Shown piece by piece: positions 42,964-54,769 of a stretch of 64,000 nucleotides of DNA. This stretch comes from Mesodorylaimus sp. YZB2_4 (lineage: Eukaryota > Nematoda > Enoplea > Dorylaimida > Dorylaimidae), in NCBI GenBank assembly GCA_030248295.1, contig JASANH010001056.1, forward strand, positions 1-64,000. The letters run 5' to 3'. Below the pieces are notes generated by a model. That model saw nothing but the letters and a program-made list of their open reading frames with translations, searched no databases and was not told where the DNA came from. The translations under genes and the position numbers were made by a program. The number at the start of each line of letters is the position of its first letter. Position 1 is the stretch's first letter.

Positions 42964-44364
42964 TCATCGTTTCCAAAAGTTCTCCCAAACCATTTCATGC
43001 GCCCCAGCAGCCAATCGATATTCGGTGACCAGTGGGTCATTGAATGCCACTGTGGATTTGGGTTGTCTCTGACCTCGAGACGGCGACGCCTGCGTGCCAT
43101 CTTTCTGCCCATATTCCATCCACATGCCCCGCTGACCATCGTTCTTGCCCGATTGTCCAGCCTGGTTCTGTGCTGGTGGCATATTGGGCTTCTGACCACC
43201 GCCTGCCTTGGTGGCTTGGAACTTCTGCAAGGTTTTAGTAGTGGACAGGGCGGCTTGGACAGTGGCCATTTGGGACGTTACTCCGAAAAGTAGTCGACCC
43301 ACTTTAGGCCACCTTTCAGAAAGAGCCTTGGCCAACATGGCGTTCCGTCTGACGATGAGAATGGGGTGGATAAAGCAGGCCAGATTGATGCATTGCATGT
43401 TGAGTAGAAGAAGATGGATGGCCACTCCCGCGTACGAGCTCATCTCCTCCCCGCTGCCTTTCAAATTTGTCAACCAAAGATGACTCGGAACGCGGAGACC
43501 GAGTGCAACGATGTAAAACGTGCAGTGACTGATCAGTGACGGGTAGAGCATGGACATGGTGTTCACATTACGATTCAGTTGATACCGTTCCGTCAACGAA
43601 TTCATCGATTGCCCTGCTCGCCTCGACGTACTTGGCTTGCCCGTTTGATGAGCAGTGGTCAAAATAATGATCGATAATCGACGCACCACCAAGCACACGA
43701 CCACGCTCAAGAATTCAGTGGTCAAGGAGATGACGAGGGAGAAGTAGAACATGGCCGACGTGTTTACGAGGGTGCTGTGGCAATAGCATACACAACTGGT
43801 CGATGCACCCGTCAGACTGGGCAGCATGAAGGCGATCCCGATCAGCCAACATGTCACGGCGAATACGCGAACACTGAACTCGCTCGTGTCCCGATCCACA
43901 CTGTTCGATGACCGGTGTATGGTCACGGCCATGAGACGTTCCATGACCATACCAGTGATGGAAAAGAGGAGGCAGTAGACTGTGATGCCACTCAACATTT
44001 GGAACAGGGCACATTGGAATTGGGTGATGACAAACCAATCGCGCGTGTCATATCCGATAAATATTTCTGCATAAAATACGAAATTATAAATCGATTGTCC
44101 GATATAGTGTAAAGAATTCAATACATTGGCAATGCCCACATTCAATAGCAAGAATCGTACATTGGGATGGACGCAGGTGGTCGTGCGCAGGACATGCACA
44201 ACGATCAGGTTCCAGGGCAACGAGCAAATAGCTGTGATCAGTAAAATGATCGATTGCACAAGGAACCACAGGCCAGAAGTTAAAGTCGGACAGTTTTGAA
44301 TCGAACAGGTATTGTTGTTCGTGCCATTGTCGAAATCACCTGATGAATCGTTTGTGGACGACAT
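42964..44364 (-). CDS. Sra/Srab-like nematode chemoreceptor (7TM), intronless
   Basis: From the ATG at 44364 the product is 466 aa; the open frame reaches further 5' but without an ATG, so an upstream exon is possible. The N-terminus has several N-glycosylation sequons (NDS, NGT, NNT). Seven hydrophobic segments follow. HPNVRFLLLNVGIANVLNSL in TM2, ERLMAVTIHR after TM3 and the loop LTERYQLNRNVNTMSMLYPS before TM6 resemble nematode Sra-superfamily receptors. The roughly 110-residue cytoplasmic tail is Gln/Gly/Ser-rich. This is the best taxonomic marker in the window. Such receptors usually act in sensory cilia; the ligand is unknown. The stop lies 345 bp from the ABHD stop, tail to tail. Confidence 0.8.
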   Translation of the reverse strand: MSSTNDSSGDFDNGTNNNTCSIQNCPTLTSGLWFLVQSIILLITAICSLPWNLIVVHVLRTTTCVHPNVRFLLLNVGIANVLNSLHYIGQSIYNFVFYAEIFIGYDTRDWFVITQFQCALFQMLSGITVYCLLFSITGMVMERLMAVTIHRSSNSVDRDTSEFSVRVFAVTCWLIGIAFMLPSLTGASTSCVCYCHSTLVNTSAMFYFSLVISLTTEFLSVVVCLVVRRLSIIILTTAHQTGKPSTSRRAGQSMNSLTERYQLNRNVNTMSMLYPSLISHCTFYIVALGLRVPSHLWLTNLKGSGEEMSSYAGVAIHLLLLNMQCINLACFIHPILIVRRNAMLAKALSERWPKVGRLLFGVTSQMATVQAALSTTKTLQKFQATKAGGGQKPNMPPAQNQAGQSGKNDGQRGMWMEYGQKDGTQASPSRGQRQPKSTVAFNDPLVTEYRLAAGAHEMVWENFWKR

Positions 44365-45714
44365 CGTTCCGTCCGATAGGGAGGAGGAGGATTCTTCGAA
44401 ACTGAAAATGAGCCTTTTGCTCCAGGGATTCAATGTACTGGCATGAACCGCACGAAGGGAATCAGACACCAGTCTCAGTCGGGTGAGCTAACAGAAGTCG
44501 GAATGCAGTTGCCGATAGCGCTCGGCTCGGCTGGACACAAAATTCAAGGTGCGACTTATTGATTACGAAGCTCGTCAGTTTGTAGCAATTTCACGTTCTA
44601 GTCGTAAGTTGTGTGCGTTCATCGTTGATGAGGCCAAGAAAAATGTGTCACAAAAAGCGTCATCTCGTATTGCACGGAAATGCTTCTAGTGAATACAGGA
44701 TGAAGCACTTCTTCTTCAACCTTCCAAGCTAAAATTCCGTAAATGGAAGTAGGAACCCGTTAGTCCTCTCACGCACATCCTCGCCAAATAGGATAGGCTT
44801 GACGTGAACAGCGTGAGAAACAATGTGTGCCTCCGCACTTGTCCCACGCGGCCTAGCCGTCCATAAAGCTCGGCTTATCTCTCCATTACAGCAGCAGCTG
44901 AGAAAAATGCTAAATCTGCATTATTTCTTTCGCGAGAATTTATTCAGGTCGACGGGTGTTTCGACACATAAACAATACAAGTCCTGTTCTTCAGGTTGAT
45001 AGATTCCATTGTGACCAAACAATTTGGGTAGCGCAGAATTCTCACCAGATGTCGGCCCCGAGCGTGATTATTAGAGAGAGATAATACTGCCACGAAGAGA
45101 GATAATACTTTAAGAAAGCACGCAGGTACCTAAGGGCATAATTTTAGGTGTCGGAATTAGAAGTTGCAACAAGGTTATGTCCAAGGGATTGTCACGTGAT
45201 TTTGTCCAGCACCTTGGCGCAACTAAATTAATCTCTCCCTCAGTACTTCACGTGTTGTCCGATTTCGTAAGTTTGTCCGCGTAGGTCGGGCTTTGATCTG
45301 TCAAATCCCATGCCGCTGAAACGCTCTGATAGCTGACCATTGGACGATGCTGTTTTATTAAGCAGTAGCTAGGTAACGTTGGGATCGGACAAGGGGGACC
45401 CTTTGAATTCAGATTTTATTTAAAAGGTCTCATTTGAAGCCTCTTCGCCTCTTTTATTTCAAGTATTCAAGTGTATTGGCGGCCTAACTGATAAAACAGG
45501 GAACTTATCGATCTCACTGTCAGCGAGGTACTGAAATTCTGTTGAATAACCTTCCCATGCGAGGTGCCTGTACGCTTGTCAGCCGAAAGGTCAGCGCACT
45601 GAGACATTACCAGGACGCATCCAGGGTGCGTGTGCCAACAGGGCCCGTGCATTGTTTAGAGAATCAAGGAGCAAGCTGAGAGCAGAGAGCCAAGAGGGCC
45701 TGCGATTACAGTTG

Positions 45715-45925
45715 ATATGGATAACCATGTCAACAGTATCCATATCCAGTGGATATCCAAAGGATACCCATATCCATATCCACATCTAATGGATATCGAT
45801 ATTTTTTGACATATCGATATCGAAATCATATCCGTATTCATATCTTTTTGGATATCGATACCTACAGTGTATCTATATTATATCTATTTGCGTCCAAGAT
45901 ATCGATAAAAAGATATGGATATTTA
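45715..45925. repeat. GATATCC/GGATAT palindromic cluster
   Basis: About 210 bp consist largely of imperfect ATATCC, GGATAT and ATATCGAT words on both strands, able to fold in many registers. A weaker stretch of the same kind is at 50260-50340. This could be the terminal part of a DNA transposon or a simple-sequence expansion. Confidence 0.6.
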
Positions 45926-47079
45926 CCCGTTGTGAAGGTCTGAAAGGGTTTGTTACCGCAAGAAAGAACCTGGTTCATGCCGAAAAAGTGTTCAGGGGCG
46001 TGGAGGACGTCAAGAGCCCTAGTAGGTGGGTGTCACACGACTGGACTGACTGACTTTTTGCTTATCTTAGCTCCTATCAGTGCAGCGACAAAAAATTTTT
46101 CAAAAAAAACGATAACGGAATAATGCTAATAAAACTAAATTTACAGTACTGTAAGTGGTAATTTGCCTGGAAGACGAAATCAGAGCAAACTTAGTTAAAA
46201 ACCTTCCAACCAAATTGAAGAGAAAATAAACGATTATTTCCGAGCTTCTGTATGGCATATGAACCATGCAGCAACCTCAACCCTGCATAATCCAAGTCAC
46301 TATTTTGCACATACAAGACTTCCAAAGTTTTTTAGGGCGGCCATGTACGGGTAGGATGGGAGTTTACTTGTAGGGTGTACTACGACTTGCACACGTCTCA
46401 TCTAACCGTGAAACTGTCTCCTGCACACAAGCTAGCTTGTTATATATAATTGTTGTTGACCTGTGCATAGAAGCTATGTATCTTACCTCTGATCACCATT
46501 GGGCCAGAGGTAAGGCCTCTGATCACCTTTTAGCTAAAAGTAGCAAAACGCACTCCTTTATCTTGTTTAACTTCGTAATAGTTTTCTCTTTTTTGTCGTA
46601 AACCCTAACTGAATTCTACCCCCTAGTTCTACTGTTCAAATATTTTCAAAAACTGTTTAAATCTTTTTTAAAACGCGCCGCCTCCCAGTCAGGCCATGTC
46701 TTCCATGTTACATCTGGCTATTACGGCTATTACTATTGTCCTATACCCTTACTTTGTATTAATCGCAAGCTGATTAGGTCACCTGGATGCTGTTTGTATT
46801 TTCGTGCAACATGAATGCTGAACTGCAGCTATTCAGTCGATTATAATCGTCAGGTTAGGGCCAGCATCAGGGTTGGCAGGTATTCATCTAACGATAAGAT
46901 TTCCGATAAGTTTTTTATCTCGAAGTGCCCTGCGCACAGTAACTCACGATCAGTCTTGATTTTGAGTTAGGCAATAACACCTTCACCCATTCTGATTTCT
47001 GGGAGTCACCTGCTGTTAATTACCATTGGCTAGCTCGAATCGCTTTACGCCAAATCAAGTAGATTCTGCAATAAAGGTA

Positions 47080-47430
47080 TAAGGCGTTGGTTCCGCGGTG
47101 CTTGGGCCAGCAACCCTGACCGGGAGGTCGCAGTTCTGTTCCGACTAGGGACGGCATTTTAGTCAGCCTGTTCTCAGAGTGGGAACCAGTCTTCGACGGA
47201 AGTTTACTGTAGTAAGTCCGTCGCTGGCCTTGCACACTCGACTCTGGGCGACTCAGCCGGGACCGTCAAGTAGTGGAGGCCGAACAAGTAGGGAATCAGG
47301 AAACTTGTTTTTGAACACCAGTTGGGCAGGTCCCTCCCTTCTCGCCCAGTATCATCCTGGGACACAGGATGCCCTCGTGTGGAGGTGCTCCTAGTGAAGA
47401 CACACACAGGGAAGCTGCCAAGGCAGCGTC
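47080..47430 (+). repeat. tRNA-derived SINE, family B, copy 2
   Basis: ATAAGGCGTTGGTTCCGCGG and GCTTGGGCCAGCAACCCTGA match the minus-strand copy near 3760. GTCCGTCGCTGGCC, ACTCTGGGCGACTCAGCC and GGATGCCCTCGTGTGGAGGT match the body of the copies at 3690 and 13600. The box A end is degraded here. Confidence 0.55.
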
Positions 47431-49298
47431 ACCTCACGGCCTGGCTCATCATATTGTATGTACGAAGAGCTTTGATCTAAAGCCTCTTCACTAAAGCAAC
47501 ACAGTTTCAACTTGTGCCAAGGCAGCATGGTACCTTACAGGGTATTTATCAACCTCGCTGTGGGACAGCAAAGTAGATAGCACGTTTCGACCTGTCGCTC
47601 CGAACAAGGCCGGCAGATAGCTTGGGATCTAATTGGCACCGCAGACTAAATTAGAGGACACATGATCAAAAACTTTTGCTGAAACCTTCAGGCGAGTCTA
47701 AATGAGGTAAGGTCTCAATCTCCTCCGCTGATTTCCAAATTCCAATCATATCTTTGTTCTGCGTCTACACCAAATTATTATGATTTGGAATCTCAACTGT
47801 GAGCTGGCGCACTGGCGGCCCGTATTACTGGAGGGAATGAAATGAAGCTTTTGAAAAAAACGAAGGCTTTCCAAATCTTCCGACCCGTGCCGTGGTTGAA
47901 ACGTAACTCAGACGGGTGATGCTCCCAGCTACTAGGAGTATCGATGGCCACACGAGCCACTGCATGATGCTAAGATTTCAGTCAAGATTGGTTGGCCTTG
48001 AAATACTCACTGACCAATCAGCCGAAAAAACTTGTTGCTAAAACTGTGAGTTTACTGCTCAAACTAGCAAAGAAACAGATTCACGTACCTTTCACAGTAT
48101 GTGAATCCAACACTATTGCAAATGCGAATGCTATGACTAGCTGGATGATCTGGCTAAAACCCGGACATCATGATCAGAATAATAACAGCTGTGGGCATAA
48201 AGCAAATTCCGAGTAATTTTATTTATAATATGCTCTGAGCTTTTGCTGTGTTTGCTCATGAAGAGAGCAAAACATACACAACACGAGCTCAAGGCGCAAC
48301 TTTTTGTGCATGTATCTCACCTGTAAATTATAAAACCTCTTTCTATTTAAACACAACAAGAGTCTGCAAAGCAGCAGGTTTTGAATGAAAATGGTAATAG
48401 ATATAATCAGAGAAGAAAATGCAAATTTCTAAAAGGTGACGGGACCAGACGCTACAGTATATGAAAAGTGGTCTCTACGACGTAACTTTCAACGATAAAC
48501 TTGTTGCGCAATTATCTGGAAGAGCACTTGCTCTTAGCATATTCAGTATTCAGCAAGATACATCGGGTGTCAAGGGTTCGTTTGGCTTACATCCTTTCCT
48601 CCTTTAGATTCTTTACGGTGATCCACCTGGCTTAAAAAATTCCCCCTCAAACAAAGTTTTACAGGGTGGCGTAAAACTTATGCTCTTCTGCTACATATGT
48701 ATGCTTTGGCTGTCTCACCGCATGCACACTCCCCTATTGCATTGTATGTATTGTAAAAGGGTAAAGAAGGTTTATCACATTTTTGTTTGAATTTATATCC
48801 GATATTCAACAAAAAATGATATAAAAAGAGGATAAGTTACGCTGGAAGAACTGTATGTTTGGCAGCGGTGGACAAGATGGGGTATGTGTCACAGCTTTCA
48901 ACACAGTTATCACATACCATAATAAAGGCGCAGAAAAGCAATCGTGACTAAGGACACACGGACCATCTAAGATGGCCATCGCTCATCCCTAATCTTCGTA
49001 AATATCACCAATTAAGAAAAACATCTGCCATTTTGGTTCGATTTTCCTATGAGGCCTCTTGTATCATCTTCTTTGGACAGGGGCGGGAGTTGACCCCTTG
49101 GGCAACGAAGATAGGACCTTTTCGAGGACGATAGAAAAGATTGGGATGCACAATGTGCGCATTGTGACCCTTCTCACAGTCAGCTGGCCGATGTAGCAGG
49201 TGACCCCTCGCCTTTCCTCAAGTGTAGAGAGCGAGACCTGATCAAGGACTCAGTTGAGAAGCATTTTCTGTCAAAGTTTGCTTATCATATTTTCAGCA

Positions 49299-50018
49299 AT
49301 GCCGCGCTGCCTGAAATCAAACGCCGTCGAGCCGATCGATATCCATCCCTCGTTTAATCAAGATTCCAAGACTTATCGATGCTGTTTTGGACGTGGCTTG
49401 CACATCAAGACATGCGGAGTGGTGATCGGAGTGATTGAACTGTTGTGCGTGACACTCGTGTTTTCCTGGTCCTTATGTGGATACGCGCATTACGCTAACC
49501 ACCGTCCGCAGCTGGCTGTCTACACTAACCAGTCAAATAGATTCAGGTCCGCCTTCAATCGGCAGTGGTACGAGATCCAAGAAGCAGAGAGTAACAGCAC
49601 GCGAGGCATCATGGCTTTGGCGAGCAAGATGGTAGTCAACGATTATGTGACCCCCCAAGTCATAATGCTCGGAGTCGGGATGATCTTTTTGATAGTTTGC
49701 TTTTCAGTGTTCACTATGTTCGATGGAATTCGGAAAGCGCTCCCTGAGAATTTGTTTTTCCACCAGATAACTCAGGGCGCCTTCGCAGTGTTCGTATTTG
49801 CAGCTTGCTTGATTTATTCCTTCTCACCCAAAGCTCTAACGTCTCTGATACCATCGCGTTGGTTAGCCGCATTTATTTTCGGCGTCGTAGTTGTGGTTGA
49901 TGTATATTTCATTGTGTGTGTTTATCGTTGTTTTCAATACTTGAAAGATAAGCGCAGGGCGATCATCCTCGCGCGCCCCACTGTACCAAGAGATGATTTA
50001 GTGGCCACCATTATTTGA
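49299..50018 (+). CDS. four-pass membrane protein (LAPTM4/MARVEL-like topology)
   Basis: I chose the ATG at 49299 because a TTTTCAG acceptor ends two bases upstream, as for spliced-leader addition. The upstream in-frame ATG at 49254 would run through this splice site. The product is 239 aa. TM1 is CGVVIGVIELLCVTLVFSW, TM2 VIMLGVGMIFLIVCFSVFTM, TM3 GAFAVFVFAACLIYSF, TM4 WLAAFIFGVVVVVDVYFIVC. The loop between TM1 and TM2 is long and carries NQS and NST sequons, so it should be luminal/extracellular. Both termini are then cytoplasmic. CCFGRGLHIKTC before TM1 is the kind of Cys-rich start seen in many nematode four-TM proteins. A function cannot be given. Confidence 0.8.
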   Translation: MPRCLKSNAVEPIDIHPSFNQDSKTYRCCFGRGLHIKTCGVVIGVIELLCVTLVFSWSLCGYAHYANHRPQLAVYTNQSNRFRSAFNRQWYEIQEAESNSTRGIMALASKMVVNDYVTPQVIMLGVGMIFLIVCFSVFTMFDGIRKALPENLFFHQITQGAFAVFVFAACLIYSFSPKALTSLIPSRWLAAFIFGVVVVVDVYFIVCVYRCFQYLKDKRRAIILARPTVPRDDLVATII

Positions 50019-52362
50019 AAATTGTCAGTATTTGTACACGTATGTACCCGCGTGTGCGAGTGTATACGTCTACAGTATGTATGTGTGTGTGGGAAATACT
50101 ACAATATAGTTGGGTGATAAAACGTCAATGTGGATTCGAACGGAAGGGGGGGGGGGGGTTAAAAAATCGTATTTGTAACATATCATATTATATTTCATAT
50201 TTTACCGCGCCTTTGGAAGCAGTAAATGCGCACTAGTGCTGATGTAAACTTGAAAAAGATATAGGTATAGATATGAATATTCAAATCATGTCTTCCGAAA
50301 AGACATGAATAGACACAGTATTCATTCGAGATATAGATTTCTGAAAGCTCTAAAATCCATATTAGTTATTTGATAAAAATCTGAAAAATTGAGAGCCAAA
50401 AATCAAAAAGACTCTTCCTCCCTTCTCCCTGACACGGCGGGTTCACATTGGCTCTGGCTTTTGCGGTCACCGATCAAACCGGGTAGCCGCACTGGATTAA
50501 AACTACAACAGACCTTCTCAGCGTCAGCAAAAATTTGAGGTCACGCGATTACGGTAGCTTGGCTGCTTAAGACAATTTTGAATTTGGTAAGCAGATCTGT
50601 TTGTTCTATCGCTACAATTGAATAAATGAGATCATCGAGGGCGAGTGAAAGTTGAAAATTCATTTTCTAATTCTTCATAGGCAATTTTTTCTCACGCTTT
50701 CATCGTCGATAACTTCAGTTATAAATATTGATCTTTGCCATGTCAGGCCAAAAGTTGCATAAGATCGTGCACAGATCTGCTGGATCCTTTGTTACAATAT
50801 TATAAGCAGCGGGAGCGGGAATTCAAATTCGGAGCTTTTGGCGCACGCTGAAATGGCCTATTATTTTCGTTCACAGTCGAACTGCAAAGGGCTGAGAGGG
50901 CTGAGGTGTCTGCAGTCGATCAGTTTGACCAGCCAAGCTTGCAGCTTCCGACTGATGAACCTTGGATACATTGCCGTATATATTGCAGATAGAATGAGCC
51001 TCCGTCAGACACTGTCTGCTAGAGGCGGGTGAGGAAACAGGCGAACTTACCAAATAGTAATCATGAAATAAACTCTCGGACTCCTAAAAATTGATAACCT
51101 TTAGACTGACAAGTGCATCTGTGCTCACAGCGGCTAGAAATGGTTTTGAGACTGGTTAGCTCTCCCCTCACACACCTCGCTCATTCTCTAGTCATACGTG
51201 AATTACCGTGGATGTCAGCATCAAAGGCATGATAAATAGTTATGCAGGTGCTGTGGGATTCTCAAACGTTTATGAACTTCTCCTCCCTAGCAGAGGCAAC
51301 CACACGAGTTCCAAGTCAATGTGGCCATATCCCACCCCAGGTGTGGAGAATGGCCACATCAGCAGCTATACTGTGGGACCTGCTTTGTCCCTGCTGTACA
51401 GTATAGAAGTCCGCCAATGGTGGATAATACACTGGAAGGTGAATGAAGGCGGCGATGCAAATAATAGCTTTCTTAGCAATATCTATGGAGGCCTCAGGTC
51501 TCAGGGGCTCCTGTATTCTCTTCTTTCCTCACAAACAGTTAGGAGATTTTGTGCATCGTTTGAATGGTGACTATGGCTTGGAGACGGAGTGCATTGGGGC
51601 AGCTAACTCCAGGGAAGACATTCTGACCATATATGCTGTGCTTATAATTTAAAATTCCAAATTTCACGCTGTGTTAGAAAAATACGCAATCTAGAAAATA
51701 CCGTCTGAATAAAAGTGAGAGTACCTGATCGATCTCACTCCAATTTTTTGAAAGGTTAGGAGGCATTTTTTTAACGTTTCATGCATGAACAGGCGGGAAA
51801 TTAAGAATTTTTGTGTGCACATGCAATGCATAGGAGGACCAACTATGGTCGAAGCATTTTATGGCAATGGTCATCACACACACCGCACCTCGTCTCCTAC
51901 GGTCACTTATGAGTTTCGCATCTTTTTCGAATCTCGTCATGAAAATTTTTTGGGGAGTTAAGTGTGGGAAATTATAGAACCGCATATTCATCGAGTGCAC
52001 TTATTCTTCACCAGCGCACAGGTGCGAATGTTCCTTCTAATCTAAGCGGTCCTTCGGGACCTCATACCAATTGGCCAGATTCTCAGTATCCTCATCAATT
52101 TTTATCTCGTGCAACCCCCAGCGATCTAGCTAATGGTATATCCATTGCAGCAGAAATTTTTTGAATTTTCCCGCCACTTTATGGGACCATGCCAAATTCG
52201 ACGAGCGCGGCGTTGTGCTCCGTCGTCACAGCTGGCTGGCAAGCAGACAGACAGGAGACAGGAGGTAGGAGAGGACGTCCGTGGTTCCTCGGTTATAATC
52301 ACGCGCTCGTTATTTTTGCAGGAGTGTGTTAAAGCAGCGGAAGTGCCCATTGCACTCCCAAC
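50019..52362. other. intergenic region upstream of PARP16
   Basis: A 13-G tract lies at 50146-50158. Open frames at 50838-51032, 51208-51570 and 51964-52164 lack motifs; the last ends near ATTTTCCCGCC. TTTTTGCAG at 52312-52320 is a probable trans-splice acceptor, 42 bp before the PARP16 start. Confidence 0.4.
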
Positions 52363-54769
52363 ATGGTGGAGGCAGGACGCCAAGAAACAATGACATCGAC
52401 GATCAGGGATCAGATTACGACTGATCCTACGGCTGCTGAATTGAAATGGTTTTGGTTTCGTGCTGCATTATTCTCGTATAAACGTAATTTCTTGCTGCGC
52501 CCGTTTCCACCTGCGTTCAGAAATAATCCAAGATCGGAAATGACTTCGTCGAGTTCTGCATTCGATGATGATGAAAGCAAGGATTTCGATTGTTTGGTAA
52601 GTTTGCTTGCCTTGGATGATTGCACATGTTTGGTATGTCATTAGGCTAAACTAGGGGCTGTGTTGAGTCAGTGGTCAACACCCAGAAACCGTGTTGGCCC
52701 TCTTTTACTTAGAATAAACAACAGGGAAAGTTCGGGGTCCAAAGTAAAAGAGTGCCACCGTGTTTCGCCCTATCATGGTAGTAATTCTGTGGAAGCTCAG
52801 ACATCTGACAAGTGACCCATGCAACGCATGCTGCAGTCAGGACATTTAACACAGTGACTCCCTCCCGTCGACAGTGCGCTGTGTTTTCGGCTTCTTTAAC
52901 AGTATTAGTTTTGAAAAAGTACAGTGCTCTGGCGTGACTCTCGGCTTTGATGTTACTGCTGGCCATAGCTCAGAGTCAGACACTATTTTTCCGTTTTCAG
53001 ACCGCAGCCGCTTCAAAAATGCCGCCGCTGTCTAGTCTAGTGCGCGATGATGGATCGATAGAAGGGTTGTCGATGGACCAAATACAGTTACTGGCTTGGG
53101 TATTGGATACGGATAAGTACTATCGATTGGGCACATCGGATAAAGAAATGGTGAGAATTTGTTTGTCCCAGATTGCCCACAGGCCACTCGAGATTGTCAA
53201 TCTGATCGCTCTCTGGGCGGTCTGTGCTTTCCCTGTTCCTGTCTCTTTCACCACATCACCAAACGCATTTGAGGGTGAAAACACACATTTATGATTTGAT
53301 CGCTCTTTTTATTTTATCTAGTATGAACAAATCAAGAAATTGACCGGCCAACAGCACGTAGCCAAAGTTCCAGAGCCCGATTACATATTTCGAGTAGATT
53401 ACGATGAAGAATCGGAAACAAAGTTTCTGAAACGCTGCGGTGACCGCAAGACAATTTTTGCTTATCATGGAAGTCGGCTGGCGAATTTTTATAGCATTGT
53501 GAGAAATGGTCTGCGAAATAATTTAAATCAGGTAAGTTATGATGTTATTTTCTCGATTCGTACTGTAGCACGTGCAGCCACGCACATCTGTGCTGACTGT
53601 GTTTTGTATGAGGCGGACTAAAATAGGAATCTAGGCTTCTTGAATGCGCTGCTGCGCACCGTGAATAGGCGGCGGCGGATATAAGAGATCTACGGCAGCT
53701 ATTGGAACGTAATTTCATGCAGAAGCGACTGACTGTTGTCCGTCGTGGTACGGATTGCGTAGCGGGGAGCTGTCTCAATTCATTGCAAACTATAGTAGAA
53801 ACAAGAATTTTCAGACTAGGGGTCTTTCGTAATTTCCCTAGTTGCTAATGATGTGATGGGATATTTGTGAAAGCAAATATACATACAGTACTGTGGTTAC
53901 TTTCGAGCTTCATTGCAGTAAAAGACAATTTAGTACAACTGTGATATCCACAAATCCTGCACAGAATGCTTAATTTTTCATCAGAATATTCGTATGTTGT
54001 ATATTTTAGGTGTCAGCATTCGGCGAGGGCACTTACCTGTCGCCCGAACTCAGCGTCAGTTTAAATTGGAGTCCAATGTCCAGCGTTGTTGGGTCTAGCG
54101 TGTCGTCCAACACCACCACGTTCGAAGGAGCTCGATTAAGCTGCGTTGCAGTTTGTCAAGTGATCGATGATCCAACAGGAGGTGGTGTGTCGAGGTGCGA
54201 GTGTGCTTTCGATGCTAATTCAGCCAACCTAGAAAATAGTAATACTGGAGGCCAACGCGGAGGAAACAGGGTGCCGGATCGATATATTCTGGTCAAAAAT
54301 GATGATCTGATACGGATTCGGTACATTTTGGCATACGTGGACAGGCCGAGCATAAAAAAGGATGTTGGCGAACGTGGAGCGTAAGTCGCAGTTTCTGAGT
54401 TGCCTTTACGAAAGCTGAGTTTTTCAAAATTTGAAAAAACTGAAGTCGTGGAGCAAATAGTATCCCAGTTTCAAAGAAGTACGCAGTGCTTAACGATGTT
54501 CATGAGAATAACAGGCAAATAATTTTTTCTGACAACTTTTAAACCTTTTTAGGTCAATATGTGATCGCATAACTGCTTTCTGCAGCCACCATCGATTTTG
54601 GTTGATCATGCTCGCTTATTTCCTGTTGCTAAGCGCCATAGGCTTGGTCAACAGCAACAGCTTCCAGTGGTACGTACGTCGATTATGGACATCGGCCATG
54701 AGCGAATATGGATACATCGATAGCGAGTATCCCGGAGAGAATTTCCATCACAGTTATGAGGATACTTAG
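52363..54769 (+). CDS. PARP16: PARP16-type mono-ADP-ribosyltransferase, ER tail-anchored
   Basis: Five exons (52363-52596, 53001-53150, 53322-53531, 54010-54380, 54553-54769) encode 393 aa; human PARP16 is 322. The helical N-terminal domain has ALFSYKRNFLLRPFPPAF. The ART domain carries IFAYHGSRLANFYSI (His177), FGEGTYLSPEL (Tyr207), CVAVCQVID, and YILVKNDDLIRIRYILAY (Tyr303), the H-Y-Y set of a mono-transferase. A hydrophobic segment near the end (FWLIMLAYFLLLSAIGLV) anchors it in the ER membrane. The tail after it (about 40 residues, acidic) is longer than in mammals. An acceptor ends at 52320, so the mRNA is probably trans-spliced. In mammals PARP16 acts in the ER stress response by modifying PERK and IRE1; that role here is assumed. 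Confidence 0.95.

Larger units (their letters stand above)
44365..49298. other. gene-poor intergenic region
   Basis: In 4.9 kb I recognise no gene. It holds a GGATATCC-rich palindromic cluster (45715-45925), a SINE family B copy (47080-47430) and scattered TACAGTA/TACTGTA words. CAGGGCCCG at 45641 looks like a hAT-type TIR start, but no partner was found. Confidence 0.5.

Noticed and set aside
44365-44469. Extended 5' start of the Sra-like receptor at 44469.
   Set aside because: That codon is GTG and the segment has no ATG; it may be 5' UTR or an upstream exon, but I cannot support it as coding.
51964-52164. 67-codon frame just upstream of PARP16 as a possible first exon.
   Set aside because: It stops in frame before the 52320 acceptor, and PARP16 already has a good ATG with its N-terminal domain downstream.
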